Assembly: GCA_006384855.1 (NCBI GenBank)
Contig: VCJN01003041.1
Coordinates: forward strand, 1 to 64,000
Reading direction: 5' to 3'
DNA length: 64,000 nucleotides
DNA from: Tetraselmis striata
Lineage: Eukaryota; Chlorophyta; Chlorodendrophyceae; Chlorodendrales; Chlorodendraceae
This document shows, piece after piece, positions 24,280 through 39,467 of this stretch. The position numbers were made by a program, and so were the translations under genes. The notes under the pieces were generated by a model. That model worked only from the letters and a program-made list of their open reading frames with translations, was not told the DNA's origin and did no database searches. The stretch's first letter is position 1, and each line of letters opens with the position of its first letter.

Positions 24280-26110
24280 ACCGCCGCACATATTTGTGAC
24301 ATGTGCCGGGAAGCCGGGTCTTGTTGACTACCCGTTCCTCGCTTGTCGTGGTTTCACGCCCACAACTCGGTGGTGCACGCCTCCCCCATGACCATGTTGA
24401 GCAGCTTCTTGTCGCTGGTGCACGCCCTATCGAGCTGCGGGTAGCACGCCTTAAGGGCGGCGACGGTGCCAAGTGGTCCAAGTGGTCCGCGAAGGCCTCG
24501 TCCACTACGGCGGGGCCGCAGACAGCGGCGCGCGATAGGAAGTCGTCGATGCGCTCGCATACGGTGGGCGGGGAGGTGATCGCGGAGGCTGTGCTCCGGG
24601 TTCAAGTAGTGAACGATGCAGTCGGCGGCGCGGGAATAGCCGGCGTCCCAAAGCCCCGCCATGGTGGCCAGGGGCACGCCGGCACGAAAACGCCTGCAAA
24701 AGTAGTACTTCTCGAGGGCGAGCTTGGCCGTCGTGGTGGCGCGCTGCCCCGTGACATGCGCTTGATGACCTCGGCTTGCAGCTCTCCGATCCCCTCGATG
24801 GGTTCGAACATGAAGCCAAGGTCCGGGGCGAGGTCGAGCTCGTCCGCAAGCGCCATGACGTCGGCGGAGAAGTTGGCACTTGTCTTGCGCGCCACGTAGC
24901 ACTGCAGCTCGGTGCTCATGGCGGCGACGAGCCGGGTGTAGACCGGGCAATCCCGAAGGACGTCCGGGGCTATCGCGGGTTTCAGCCACGACGGGGAGAT
25001 TTCCCCTCGTTGTCGATGATGTGCCTCGCCCGGCGGAGCCACTGTACGACCTTGCGTGGGTTTTGATAGCCAGACACACACGCGTACAATCGGTGAAAGT
25101 GGCGGACGGTGAAATCCACGCCGGCGGTGACGGCTGAGCTGGTCATCACGACGCGCTTGCGCTAGTGCGTGTTGAGCGAGGAGAGGTTGCGTGTCTTTTC
25201 CTCGCCTTTCATGCCCCTGAAGTGCATGACGGTGTCGGCGTTGCGGTCTTTGCCCCCGACGCCGCGGATGATCTTGAGGAGCTGCGCCATGCCAGGCCAA
25301 GAGGCTTTCTCCTCGACAAACGGGTAGAATAACACCATGACGTTCTTGCCGGCGGCGATATGCTCTCCGATGTCGATCGCCCATCGCTTGAGCCATTATG
25401 TTGCGCATCGCGCTGGGCGAAGTCGCTGCCCTTGTCCACCGCGTGCGACCGCGGGATGGACTGGAGATGCATGGCGCGGTTGGTGACGCGGAGCCGGCAT
25501 CCGGACGACGGAGACATCCTCGACGCCGAGACCCCATGCCACTTTTATCGATTTGCGCCCCATGATGACGCCGTCGTACGACCGAACGCGCTTTGTGCTG
25601 CGGAGATTGTAGGTGAGCGCATTCCACATGTCCCGCACGCGGTAAGTTTTTGGTTTGAAGGTCTTGGACGCCACCTGATTGCAGAGGAGCTCGGACTCGT
25701 CGATCATGATGTTGTTGTATGGCCGGGCGCCGTTCATGTGGTGGACGGAATCGAGCTGGCATATGACCTGGTTTGCGAGCCCCATGTGGATCTTTGCCTC
25801 AACGTCCGGAAAGTTGCCAAGGTATGTAATGCATGAGAACCGTATTTCCGCAGTTGGCCTTGATGTCGGCGGCGAGGGTCTGGCGGTGGGTCAGGGTAAG
25901 CGAGCGCTCGCCGCAGTGGAGCACCTCCTGGATCTGCGTCGTCTTGCCCTTGCCCACGTGGAAGAGGACGGCACGCTCGTCGCCGAAGTCGCGAAGACCG
26001 ATGAACTTGGGCGCGGTGTCGCTGGCGAAGGCCGCCTCGATCGTGAGCTGGACATTGTCGCCGCACGCAGTCCGGGTAGTGGCGAGGTCGTGGCGTTGCA
26101 TGTGGACCCG
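24280..26110 (-). pseudogene. UL9-type (origin-binding protein) helicase remnant, fossil
   Basis: Superfamily-2 helicase marks are visible in order on the minus strand: a P-loop region VGKGKTTQIQEVL (about 25.95 kb), a following SLTLTHRQTLAADIK motif, a CQLDSVHHM segment, the DExx-type box NNIMIDESELL (about 25.7 kb) and C-terminal-domain stretches such as SADVMALADELDLAPDLGF. This order matches the herpes origin-binding protein family, which replicates DNA in herpesviruses and occurs in many large DNA viruses and relatives. The gene is broken in several places and is treated as a fossil. Confidence 0.6.
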
Positions 26111-26170
26111 GACCGCACGGTTGTCGGGTCACCGTCCGGGTATTAGAGCGCGAGGAGGAGCTTGCGGTCG

Positions 26171-27494
26171 CTAGCTAGTCGGACGTTTGGTACCCCAGTC
26201 GCGCCAGTCCACGGCGTAGTGGGCGCGACGCTCGACGGTGTCCTCCTTGCCGCGAAAGGCCCACTCTAGGAAGTGCTCCAAAGCGACTTTGCGGTGATGG
26301 CACCAACCCATGACAAAATGGCGGACGGCGCGAGTGAGACGGCGAGGCGGCTTCGGGCGGTGCTTGAAGAGGGCGAGTGTTTCGAGCGGCGGAGAGGTCA
26401 TCGCCCACCTGTTGGGGAAATTGAAATTATTGAAATTGATTACAACTGCTACTTTGCAACATCCACTGGCCCAGACTGAGTTGTTCTTAGGACCTGGTCT
26501 CTCTAACCACAGTGGGGAACACGAAGTGTTATCACAACTCAAGCTATCGGCCATCCTCCTATGTTCCCTAGCCCCTCCTCCGTCCAGCGGGCTATATATA
26601 GCTACGACAACAGCGCCCCCTTGCTGTCCCTACCTAAGTCACACCCATCCCATCCAGAGCTCAGCAGGCACGGTAAGGCGTCCCGCCTGCTGCTACTGGG
26701 GTGTGAGGGGGAGGGGAGCTAACCGGAATAGCTGCATGGTGCTCAGTATTTATAATCCGCTAAACCGGCTAGCTTGGTGGGGTGGGCGCTACAATGCCCT
26801 CCATCTCTAATATTTTTGGCACAATATACTGTGTGTAATGGCACGATGACTTTGTCTGGCGCTTGTGCCAAGCCCGCGGGTCGGGCGATACACTGTCTAA
26901 AACACTTGCGGGGGATAAGTGCGGGTAAATATGCAATTCCGGGCGTATCGCTCGGCTAAAAACGTCGGTAGTTCTTGGGTTGGGGCGCTGATAGTGGTGG
27001 GCGTGCGTCCGGCTTGGGGTTGTTTTGCGCCTTGCTGGCGGAGAATACCAGCATACGGCCCACCTGCAGCTGCTGCAAGAGGATCGTCCGGCGCGGGGGC
27101 GACGGAGGCGGTGGGCCTCGGCCGGGAGCTGGGCCATGCGGGACGCATGGGCTGGTGTGTTGGTTATGGAGGTATGCTCGAGGGGGGCGTTATTCTCCGA
27201 GGCCTCTCCTGTCCCGGTGGGGGCTTTGGCTGCGGCCGTTGGAGCCGGCTCGGGGTGCGGGGCTGGATCGACGCTTGTTGCCGGCTGATCGGCTTCCTGT
27301 GGCGGGTTGTCGTCGTCGTCCATCTCCGTGTCTTGAGGGGCTACCGCGGCCGGGGGGTGGGCCGCTTGTAGCTGGCTAGTTGGTGGTGGCGGGAGCTCCG
27401 GGGGGAGCTGGCCGTGGTGCATCGCCGACTGGTCGGCTGTAGTCGGCGCCGGTTGGCGAATAGTCGCCATCCTCTCCCGCCCATGTAGGTGCAT
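26171..27494 (-). pseudogene. Upstream remnants of the virus-like fossil, including a Pro/Ala-rich ORF
   Basis: A stretch at about 26171-26400 reads RLTRAVRHFVMGWCHHRK and EWAFRGKEDTVERRAHYAV and may be the N-terminal side of the helicase gene or a neighbour. At 26769-27494 an open frame begins MHLHGRERMATIRQ and is very rich in P, A, T and E. It could be a structural or tail-like low-complexity protein or a host-derived sequence. Neither is assigned to a family. Confidence 0.3.
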
Positions 27495-27548
27495 GGTACA
27501 GGCTGCGACGAGTTTCGCGTCGGATCCCGTGTTAGTGGTGAGTCCAGC

Positions 27549-28312
27549 TCAGCTCACCGCTGCCGGAGCGGCGGCAGCCGGCATTGGGGCGCGTCGGGTC
27601 ACCGCCCGGACGTCGTGAGTTGATGTGTGTACCCCGAGCTTGGGGCCGAGGGTACGGATCGGGTTCAGAAACATACAGGTGCGGCGCAAGTTGACCCCCG
27701 TCACACGGTTGCGGGTCACCAGATCGCTGAATAGTAGCATGGCGACTTGTGTGGCACGTGGGCACCAAGGGGGAGATCGATTGGTGGCTGGCCGGACTGG
27801 CGGTTCAAAATGCGGAGGAGACGGCGGACAGCATGTGGGAGTCGAGTGCCTGTGAACTTTTTCGCGGCAACGGTTGTTCGAATCTTGGGGGTTGGGCTAT
27901 TCCGCTGCGCGGCGCAACAATAGTGGCGCCGACCGCGGTCTCATGTTGCTCCTCGAGTCTGTTGATGTCCATGTTGGCTGTAGTGGTGGTCTCCTGTGGA
28001 GCCTGCTCTTCACGCCTCTGTGGGCGCTGCCCGGCAGTTGGCCTTGGGCGGGCAACATGTGGGAGTCGGGAGCCTGCGCTTTTTTGCAGCGATGGTTGTT
28101 CGGATCTCGGGGGGCTGGGTCATGCCGCCGCGCGGCGCATCGAGAGTGGCGCCGACCGCGGCCTTCTATTGCTCCTCGGTAATGTTGGTGTCCATGGTGG
28201 CTGTAGTGATGGTCTCCTATGGAGCTTGCTCTTCACGCCTGTGTGGGCGTTGGCTAGCAGTTGGCCCGATAGTGGGTCGTCCGGTCGTCGGTCTGTCCAC
28301 CGTTTCACATGA
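27549..28312 (-). repeat. 224-bp tandem duplication beside a short conserved-looking ORF
   Basis: The word CATGTGGGAGTCG recurs at 27832 and 28056, and the following roughly 200 bases (GTTGTTCG, CGCCGACCGCGG, GGCTGTAGTG, GCTCTTCACGCCT) align in the same order, so a unit of about 224 bp is present twice with divergence. On the minus strand the next 190 bases (27740-27549) encode a non-repetitive stretch with FSDLVTRNRVTGVNLRRTCM. Its function is unknown. Confidence 0.6.
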
Positions 28313-28389
28313 GTATACTATCATCACCAGTGGAGCCGTCGCGCCGGCTCGCCCGGATTGAGTACATACGCAGTACTTCGCCCGGTATT

Positions 28390-29136
28390 AAGGGCCGGCG
28401 GGGAAGAGAGAAGTAACCTTGTTGGGGATGTCGACCGGCTCCGGCCACGAGGCGAGAGGAGTAGCCACCCGGGTGCCGGCGGTGCGGATGCGCTTCGCTA
28501 GGGGCAGCCCGGGAGGGACTGTTAGCTCCAGCGTGAGGTCGACGACGTCGGGGTCGAACGCCGCGGTGATGACATGCTGCGCCGGTTCGCCGGTGATGAT
28601 AGCATATACCCGGGCATCGGGCAGCTTGCACTGCCCGGGTCCGGGTGTGACGTTGCCGTCCGCCCCCAGCGCCCCTTGGCGATGGAGGCCATGAATAGCG
28701 CTCCCGCGTGATCGGCGAGGCGCATGTCCGGGCGCATGACGTGGATGTTGTACTTGAAGAGGGACATCTTGTATCGCCCATGGCTCCAGGACAGCACGGC
28801 CCTCCCATCTCCGCACAAGCTAGCGGCGTCGGCGACGGCCTTGGCATGTAGCTCCTCGAGTACGCAGCGGTGCGTGGCGGTGCTCCTCCGACTGTGCGGC
28901 GTCTTCCATCACGACGTCGTCCTCCGGGTAGAACTTGCGCGGGGGATCAATGCGGATGATCTTGACGCCTGTTGGTTCGAGCCGACGAAGGAAACAATGT
29001 CGTTCAACTCTATGCTGGCGTAGTTGCGACCGTTGATGGCTTCAAGCCGCACAAACGCCAAGCACCGGGAGTCGGCGGGGAGCGCCGGCGGCGAGGACCT
29101 CGGCCTACATGCGCCACCGGCCTTTGACGAGTCCAA
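28390..29136 (-). pseudogene. Unnamed coding remnant at the far end of the virus-like fossil
   Basis: Minus-strand phrases include KYNIHVMRPDMRLADHAG, VDLTLELTVPPGLPLAKR and INGRNYASIELNDIVSFVG. The hydrophobic and beta-rich pattern suggests a folded protein, possibly structural, but I do not recognise it. It is broken. Confidence 0.35.
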
Positions 29137-29140
29137 GTCA

Positions 29141-32648
<3,508 letters not shown>

Positions 32649-33308
32649 CTAACATATTGAATTGTGGATAAATTCACTGCTCTTCGATTGGGCACGGCTT
32701 TACGTGTTGGCAGCAGGCCAGGGATTAACGCTGCTTGCCATGTTCACCGCTACAGCAGCAAGAATGCAAGAGATGGCAGAAGAACTACAGTACTTTACTG
32801 CAGCCACCTTCCAGCATAGATAATATTTACTACCGAGCTGGTGAACCCCAACTGTGCCCCCCGCCGCCTGCAGTGACGCGTACGTACTTTGTGATTTCAC
32901 AGCCGACCTGCACTACCCATCCTTGCCCGTGCAGGAAACCCGCCTGTAGAATGGAGTCTACGTTTCCTCTTTTAAGTGATTTCTCAGACATTCAATCGTA
33001 GCAGCCATTGGGGATTATTTGCAAGCGTGTGCCCGAATGTCGTAGCATCAGATAATTGCAGAAACATCTGACAATTAGTCAACATATACATGTAGACTGG
33101 CGATGCAACCGCAGTGTGACTGTCACCGTACCAAAGGGTACCTCCACTTTTTGTCATCCCATGGTATGTTTGCCGGCGGTATCTTTCATCACTGTTGCCA
33201 GTCGTGTCCCGGGGGCGAAACATCCTTAATTAATAACAGGCGTAAATGCCTGTGCAAGAGGTCATTTTACCGGTAAATAATGTAAAATGTCTATAATTAT
33301 GGGAAATT

Positions 33309-33456
33309 TGCAGACAGGGTGAAATTCTGACTTTTAAATATTAGCAGACAAGGTAAAACACGGCGATTGCAAAACAGGGTGCAATCCCAAGCAGTGGCAG
33401 ATTGCAAACCAGGGTGTAATGTCGGTGTAGCCGCAAAACAGGGTGCGAATTGGGGT
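33309..33456 (+). repeat. Degenerate short repeat of (G)CAAA-CAGGGTG-AAT
   Basis: Five spaced variants of GCAAAACAGGGTGCAAT occur (GCAGACAGGGTGAAAT, GCAGACAAGGTAAAA, GCAAAACAGGGTGCAAT, GCAAACCAGGGTGTAAT and GCAAAACAGGGTGCGAAT), 28 to 36 bases apart. Confidence 0.7.
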
Positions 33457-34615
33457 ACAAGCATGGCAAATGCATTATTTGAGGCAACTACCCGGGATAT
33501 CTGGGTTAGTTTAATACGAGGGATACGCACCAATATACATACGAATACGATTAATGCCACACATATATACTTCCATACCACACCTGTAGTAGTCCTGTCC
33601 ATGGGGCGAAAAAATCCCATGACTGAAATAAAGAACAGCTCATTACGCGGAATACACAACCTATTACCTAAGGATCACCTAGTACCCGTACTCCCGTACA
33701 ATGGTCCGAAGAGTCTCGGCAAATTGCGGAACAAAGTCGAGTAGAACATGGTTAGGTTGTGCCGACGAGCTCATATATACTTGCCGAGCGAGTCCACTTC
33801 GGTCCGAGCTGTATTCGGGCCGTACGGGTGCATGCATCTCGGGGGACTTGAACTCCGAGCCGAAATGAGTTCGGGCGTCCGGTCCGGTCGAAACTGCCGG
33901 AACCGATGAACCTCTTCGGGCTTAACTGCAATGAGTTCGGCCGAATCCTACCAAACTCTTGCCTAATCTAGGCTGAAAGTGCTTGATATCAATTGTAGGG
34001 CAGTTTTAACAGGATGTTCTAGGCGATAGATTTCAATGGAAAGAAAAGTTAGTACATGCGTTGGTGTCTACACCCCTTGCCCTCCCGGCCTCGTGACCAA
34101 CCATTTAGGCCATGCATGCACAGCACATACATGCATGCGGAAGCGTGCGTGTGGTATCGCTGCTACCGGCTAAGGCTTGCCATTCATCCACCATCTTCTC
34201 CTCCATGTTAAGGTCTTTAATATCCAGTGCTGCTCCGTCGCAGCCAAGCAGCCCCTCGTCGGTTGCCGTTGCAATGACACTAGCCCCTTTCGGAGGTAAA
34301 GGTCGAATCTTGAAGTTGGTGAAGATGGCGGTGTATGTTGTAGGTGCTATCCCCGTAGTGTTGCATTAGCATGACATCATTGATCTCCCAAGCAAGCCGC
34401 ATCCACATTCCTGGAACAGTAGACATGTGTAGCCATCATCGGCTCCACTCTCATCTTGTTACGCATGCTCTGAGGGACCATACATACTACCAAAGAGAAA
34501 ACACGCCCGCACTCCATCCGGCTAGGTGGAATGCATAGCATAATACTTGCTAGGTCAAATACTTTGGGATACTTGCTATTTTACGCATGTTTGGGTATTG
34601 AAGTGTGAATATTGA

Positions 34616-34830
34616 CGGCACGATGGCGGCTGGTGCACCCTATTGGAAGGATGTACTCATCCAAGAGTAGGCATGTCTATTTTCACCGCCGTAGAACAAT
34701 ACCTTATCGTTATCTCCCTAACTGTACGGTGTTAGTGAGGGGACCGGCCAAACTCGAGGTAGGGGAATAGTTAGGACTGAACCGAATTCCGGAGGATCGG
34801 TTCGATTTCGGCCCGTCCCCAGAAGTGCCA
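34616..34830 (+). repeat. Dispersed repeat with CCGAACT-type tail, copy 1
   Basis: It shares GATGGCGGCTGGTGCACC, a TTCACCG/CGTAGAACA word, ACCTTATC, ATCTCC and TTTCGGCCCG in the same order with 55285-55530. It ends in gaac/ttcg-rich sequence. A diverged dispersed element of unknown class, about 215-245 bp. Confidence 0.6.
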
Positions 34831-37789
34831 ACGCGCACCCAGCGGGTGCCTACTCGGGGAAATAACGTAATACAAATTTTGGGGTTCGTGAGTTAGTACT
34901 TTACACCAGTGTATCCTGATTATTGCTTATTTCTTAGTCTATTCCTCAATCTCGTGTGTTGCGTAGCAGTGCGCTAAAACGGCCTCATATCGGCTGCAAC
35001 TGCTGCGGACGGAGGGGTAGTGCTTGTTTGGCTCACAGGGGGAGGGGGGGGGGGGGGGAGGTATGCTCACGGCCACATGCCCCAGCCGAACGGGAACCAC
35101 CTGCCATGGAAATGGGCCACGTCATAGCCTATCCTATAAGTAAGGATGCTATACAAACATTAAGCTAGAGGTCGGGGGCTACATGGATGGTGCCCCACGT
35201 GCCCTCGATTCAAGAACCCGTCCGATCTTGGAACTCGCGTTTTCGGAAATACAACCCGGTCTCAACCCCTCCCGCGCGGGATCGGCTATGGCAGCTCTCT
35301 ACTTATGGAACATATGAGCGCTAGTAGAGGCCCATACGTACGCAGGGGTGACGCCCGGTGGCGGTCAGTATGTGGTCCATCTCGGTCGATGCCAGCCCGA
35401 TGGGGCCGTCCAACCTGGATTTTCCGCGCCCCCTCATCCCGCATACGCACCCCCTGCCACCCGCAGTCTACTATCTAGCCCACCGCTCATGTACCGTCCC
35501 ATGGCCTAGCTCATTGCGGCGCGGTAGAGCCCACGAGTGGCCCATGAGGTTATCCGTGCGCGGTGCCCCATCTCCCCCCACTTTTTTGAGTCGAGATTAG
35601 ATAAACGGGCTGAAATGGGGGCCGGTCAATCACCACCCGTAGATGCGTGGTCGACGCGCCACCCATCTGCCTATGCCTACTGGGGGCAACAACCAACACG
35701 CCGCCAAGACGCGTGAGAGTTGAGAGTTTTGACAATATTATTATGGCGACGATCCGGCAGCATCATGAACCAACACGCACGCCAATATATAGAAACCGCC
35801 GCAAATGCGATTGGTGGGGCGGATTGGCGATGGGCGACGCGACCGTAAGCCGCACTCTCGATGCGGCACTGACAACGGCACGCGCAACGGGGCGTCCACC
35901 TGCTTCTCAGATCGCGGCCAATGCTCGCACGCCACGGCGAAAGAACGCGCATTGCGCTTCGCGCGCACTCGTATAACGCCCACCCATCTAATTTGGCTAA
36001 TGGTGTAAAATTACGAGTATCGTACAAGTCATCGATGTACGGGTATTATATTTTCGCATATGTACTGGCCGTTTGAACGTTTAACATGCTAATGGTTGCT
36101 GATCCCAGTCCTCACCGGCCGAGGCACCCATGGTTGTGTACCTACCTCCCTACACGCTACGCGGTACGTCATCGACTGCTCGTTGTCATCTGTACATGTA
36201 CCCTTCCCGCGGCGCGGGGCGCGGCATCGACACGTAGCGACGGTACAGTACGGCACCGGAGCGCGACCTTACTCGCGCACCCTCGGGGCAGGTCAACAAC
36301 GCAATGTCGACCCGTCAACACTTGCGCAATCGCGTGATAGTACCGCCACTTCCTCCACTTCCAGCCCATGTGCCGCGACCGACCGACTTCCGCTATTGTC
36401 TTCACCCATTTCTAGGACACTTACACTAGCATGTACCCTCATATGCTTCCCTACCCTAGGCTCGGCAAGCTCATTATCGCGATGCCGTGGCCTGAGGTAA
36501 TTCCGTGGCGCCGCTGCGCTGACAGCTGCGCTGACCGCCGCGCTTGCCTCGCCGCCCCCGCCCGCCGCTTTGCTAGCCGCGTCCGACCGATGTCAAGAAA
36601 CCCCGCCCTCACATGTCTGCCGGAGTGCACGACTAATCTAAAACACACGGAATAGACACGGGATAGATAATATCTACGACGGCGCAGTAAGGCGGCGGGA
36701 TTGGTCCGGTAGTGTGTGTTGATATCGGACGGGTCGCGCATGTTATCTACCTTGATTGTCGTCAATACTCGTGCAACCATCTCACTGCCATCCCCGCTCT
36801 GCGTGCTATGCTCAAGCCAGCGGCTAAGCGGCCGCTTGCTACCACTGTAGGTAGTGGACGACACGCGTGGCGTGGGGCGTGCTGGGGCGTAGTGGACGGG
36901 CGACTAGCTATGGTGGCGGACAGATACATACGGCGGTCGGTGGACTAGCGGCGGGCGAGCGGACAGCAATAACACTTAGTCTAGTCGTCCCGCCGGCGGA
37001 GCCGCTAGGCACGCGACCCTGCGCGCAGTGTCGTCGCCTTGCCGGCTGCGCCAGCAGACGTGTGATATCTAGATATGACTCGAGGTAGCTAGCACCAAAA
37101 ATTCCGCCCCCATTCCGTGGTAGACTCGTCGGTCGCTACGGGTAGCAACATCCGGTGCGCATGACTTGCTTTGGCATCATCCGGCGCGCCGGACTATGTC
37201 GCTACTGTAGCGTAGCAGTAGTGCTGGCATGTAGGAGGCCTTGACCGGGCCAAGAGGCGAGTCAATATGTGGGGCGGTAGCGTACATGAAATGAAACCCA
37301 AAACTCATGTCTCAGTAAATCGCGCTTCATTGACTACATGCATATATGACCGCATCATATAATTTTGGAAAACGAGTATCTGCCAACTAGGCTATCGCGC
37401 CTTATGGGACCTTCAACCACTGCTTGCTTGGCCGATTGTGATTTGGCAAATACAAATTCCTTTCGACGAAGATGTAGTCGCATCATGTGATCAATGATAT
37501 CGCTAAAGTACTCGTTTCATTACGGGTACCGGATACCGACTTCAAGTACCGTACGCAACGGGGGAGGTGGGGGGGGGGGGGGGTTAGAGTTGTCACCGCA
37601 ATTTAGAAGTTTTAAGGGAGGGAGGGGGCACAGGCACATTGCCTAAAATGTGCTTTGGCATAATTACAATATTTTTGGGAGGGGGCGGAAAGCCCAAGAG
37701 GCAGACCGCCCGCGACAATAAAGTGAGGGGAGAGTCGGTGTCGATGTCGCGGCGCGATGCCATGGTGAATGCGCCACGACAAAGGAATA

Positions 37790-38030
37790 TAGGGACAGAC
37801 AAGCTCCCTGGTGCCTTGAAGCACACGACGAATCAGCATGCGGGAGCACCGCTACCCGGTACGTCTGCGTTGGAAATCGCGCGCGGGTGGTGCCGTACGG
37901 GCCTACGGCGATTTCCGTCGGACGATGAAATCGCTGAGGGGCTGCTGGGTCAATGCAGCTCGTCGGGCGGTACGGGCACGTCACTAGACAGTAGAGTAGC
38001 ACCGTAATAATGGTGCCGTACCGCGCTTGC
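37790..38030 (+). repeat. Dispersed repeat pair member 1
   Basis: The segment aligns in order with 46850-47085: GGACA-ACAAGC, GGTGC-TT-AAGCA, CATGCGGGAGCA, GCGCGCGGG-TGGTGCCGTAC, CGGACGATGAAAT and GAGTAGCACCGTAAT, then GGTGCCGTACCGCGC. It is diverged, with small indels. No coding potential is kept between copies. Confidence 0.7.
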
Positions 38031-38761
38031 TAAGTAGACAAGGGAAGAGAAAACCCCATCTACTATAGCAGTAAATATTTCAAGGGAGGGAGGGAGGGTG
38101 CGCAAGCACACCGCCGGACAATCTTGGGCACCGGCCGCATGGCGAAGGCCGGGCGGGAGGGCAGTGACTGTCTCAGAGAGAAACGGTCGGCTACCGTCGC
38201 ACGGCGGGGCGTGCGAAGGGCGCGCGGGGGGGGGGGGGGGGGAGGGGCGCCGGCCATCAGCTGCGTGCGTGGGGCAGCCCAATTGTGGCGCGGAGTATCA
38301 CGTTGACGCCGCATGTTTCACCGGCGCATGGATCGTTCATGCCCGGAAATGGCTCCCTTCTTCGCCGGCGTGCCGAAGGCCGGCGGCGTTGGGGGTTCTT
38401 GTAGATGTCGCGAGGCGTGAGGAGCAACCCCCCCCCCCCCCCCCCCCCCGCCGGAATCGGTCGAACAGTTGTCGGCGTGTGGGGCACTGGATTTCGGCTC
38501 GAGTATCCGCCGCACGGTGCCCTCTGCACTGTGAGATTCAGATGTGACATACAGGTGACGAAGCACTACTACTAGCGACTATTATTTATCCGTGAAGGCT
38601 GCTGCTGGTGGCGGCACGTCCATCCAGTTACGTGCGAGTACATCCGGCGTTATTGCCGGCGGGCGATAAATCCTTTTTGTCATCATTCTGGTAGTCGTAC
38701 CAGCCCGGTGAAGCGTACATGGCACTGACGTACAAGGTACAAGGTTGTCCGTGTAGTACCG

Positions 38762-39070
38762 TGTAAGGATACTGCGCAAAACGCACCAGGCACTGGGTAC
38801 CCACATGGGGATTTGTGTGGTACATATCCTTACACTCCACCCCCCCCATAGGATGGAGGACCTCCTCCAGCAACGTTTCGGCTTGGATTCGGTGGCGATC
38901 CGCGGATCGCGGGTCGTCCAACATTGCGGGATATCATATCATATTTTATGGTTCTCCGCGGGATCGAACCCGGATCCGCGTGCGTAGAAGCACCAACTGT
39001 AAGGATACTGCGCAAAACGCACCAGGCACTGGGTACCCTCATGGGGATTTGTGTGGTACATATCCTTACA
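38762..39070 (-). mobile_element. TRIM/SMART-like miniature LTR element, copy A (fossil, looks whole)
   Basis: Two 73-bp near-identical terminal direct repeats (38762-38834 and 38998-39070) begin TG and end CA (TGTAAGGATA to TATCCTTACA). They flank a 163-bp internal region with no ORF. Read on the minus strand, TGG of a possible primer-binding site lies two bases after the 5' repeat (TGGTGCTTCTACGC), and a purine run GGGGGGGGTGGAG directly precedes the 3' repeat. The flanks carry a 5-bp duplication, TACCG. At 309 bp, with no protein, it must be mobilised in trans. The LTRs are almost the same, so insertion is recent. Copy B lies at 47123. Confidence 0.75.
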
Positions 39071-39436
39071 TACCGGGTAGTACGCGATATATTTATTACG
39101 CCGGTACCGGGTATCTAGTACCCGGTACCCGGTACCCGGGCACGATGACGAGTGGTCCTGTGGATAACTACGACTATTAGTACATGGGAGCGCAAATCTC
39201 AGCCGTACTATTCGGTAACACTGGGGAATTTTGTGTACATTATAGCTAGTACTGCTGAACGGGCCTGCCAGCCGTCCGATCAAAGGTCATCAGATGGGCG
39301 GTTTGGCTGCCATGTTTTGCCAAAGAGTGCTCACGTTACATAAATATTCGCGAGGGGGAGGGCGGGGGCAGGCAGCGGTTTGCCGAAGAATGATTGAATT
39401 ACAATATTCGCGACAGCTGCCATCGGGGAATGTGGC

Positions 39437-39467
<31 letters not shown>

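Larger units (their letters stand above)
22860..29140. mobile_element. Fossil virus-like element, possibly large-DNA-virus or Polinton-like kin
   Basis: A block of mostly minus-strand coding remnants differs in style from the host genes: no poly-C introns and dense coding on one strand. Recognisable parts are a superfamily-2 helicase of the herpesvirus UL9/origin-binding type (about 24.3-26.1 kb), a possible tyrosine-recombinase C-terminus (about 22.9-23.3 kb, plus strand), two conserved-looking but unnamed remnants, and a Pro/Ala-rich ORF. Helicases of this type are known from giant viruses and related virus-like elements. The element is clearly broken, with at least several disruptions, and terminal repeats were not found, so the limits are approximate and the family is uncertain. 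The state of decay suggests an old insertion. Confidence 0.45.
32649..38761. other. Repeat-rich intergenic region
   Basis: No gene is supported. Contents seen: a short degenerate repeat at 33309-33456, a TTCGG/CCGAAC-rich stretch at 33780-33965, a dispersed repeat at 34616-34830, G runs at 35048-35059, 37569-37582 and 38227-38241, a C run near 38429-38449 and another dispersed repeat at about 37790-38030. ORFs at 35640-36500 are short, overlap on both strands and resemble nothing. Confidence 0.45.

Noticed and set aside
33309-33456. A CRISPR-like array
   Set aside because: The repeats are short and degenerate with uneven spacing, and the genome is eukaryotic.
38950-38997. A tRNA gene at the TTCGATCC-like sequence (also 47310-47358)
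   Set aside because: There is no acceptor or D arm pairing, and it sits where a primer-binding site of a miniature LTR element would be.
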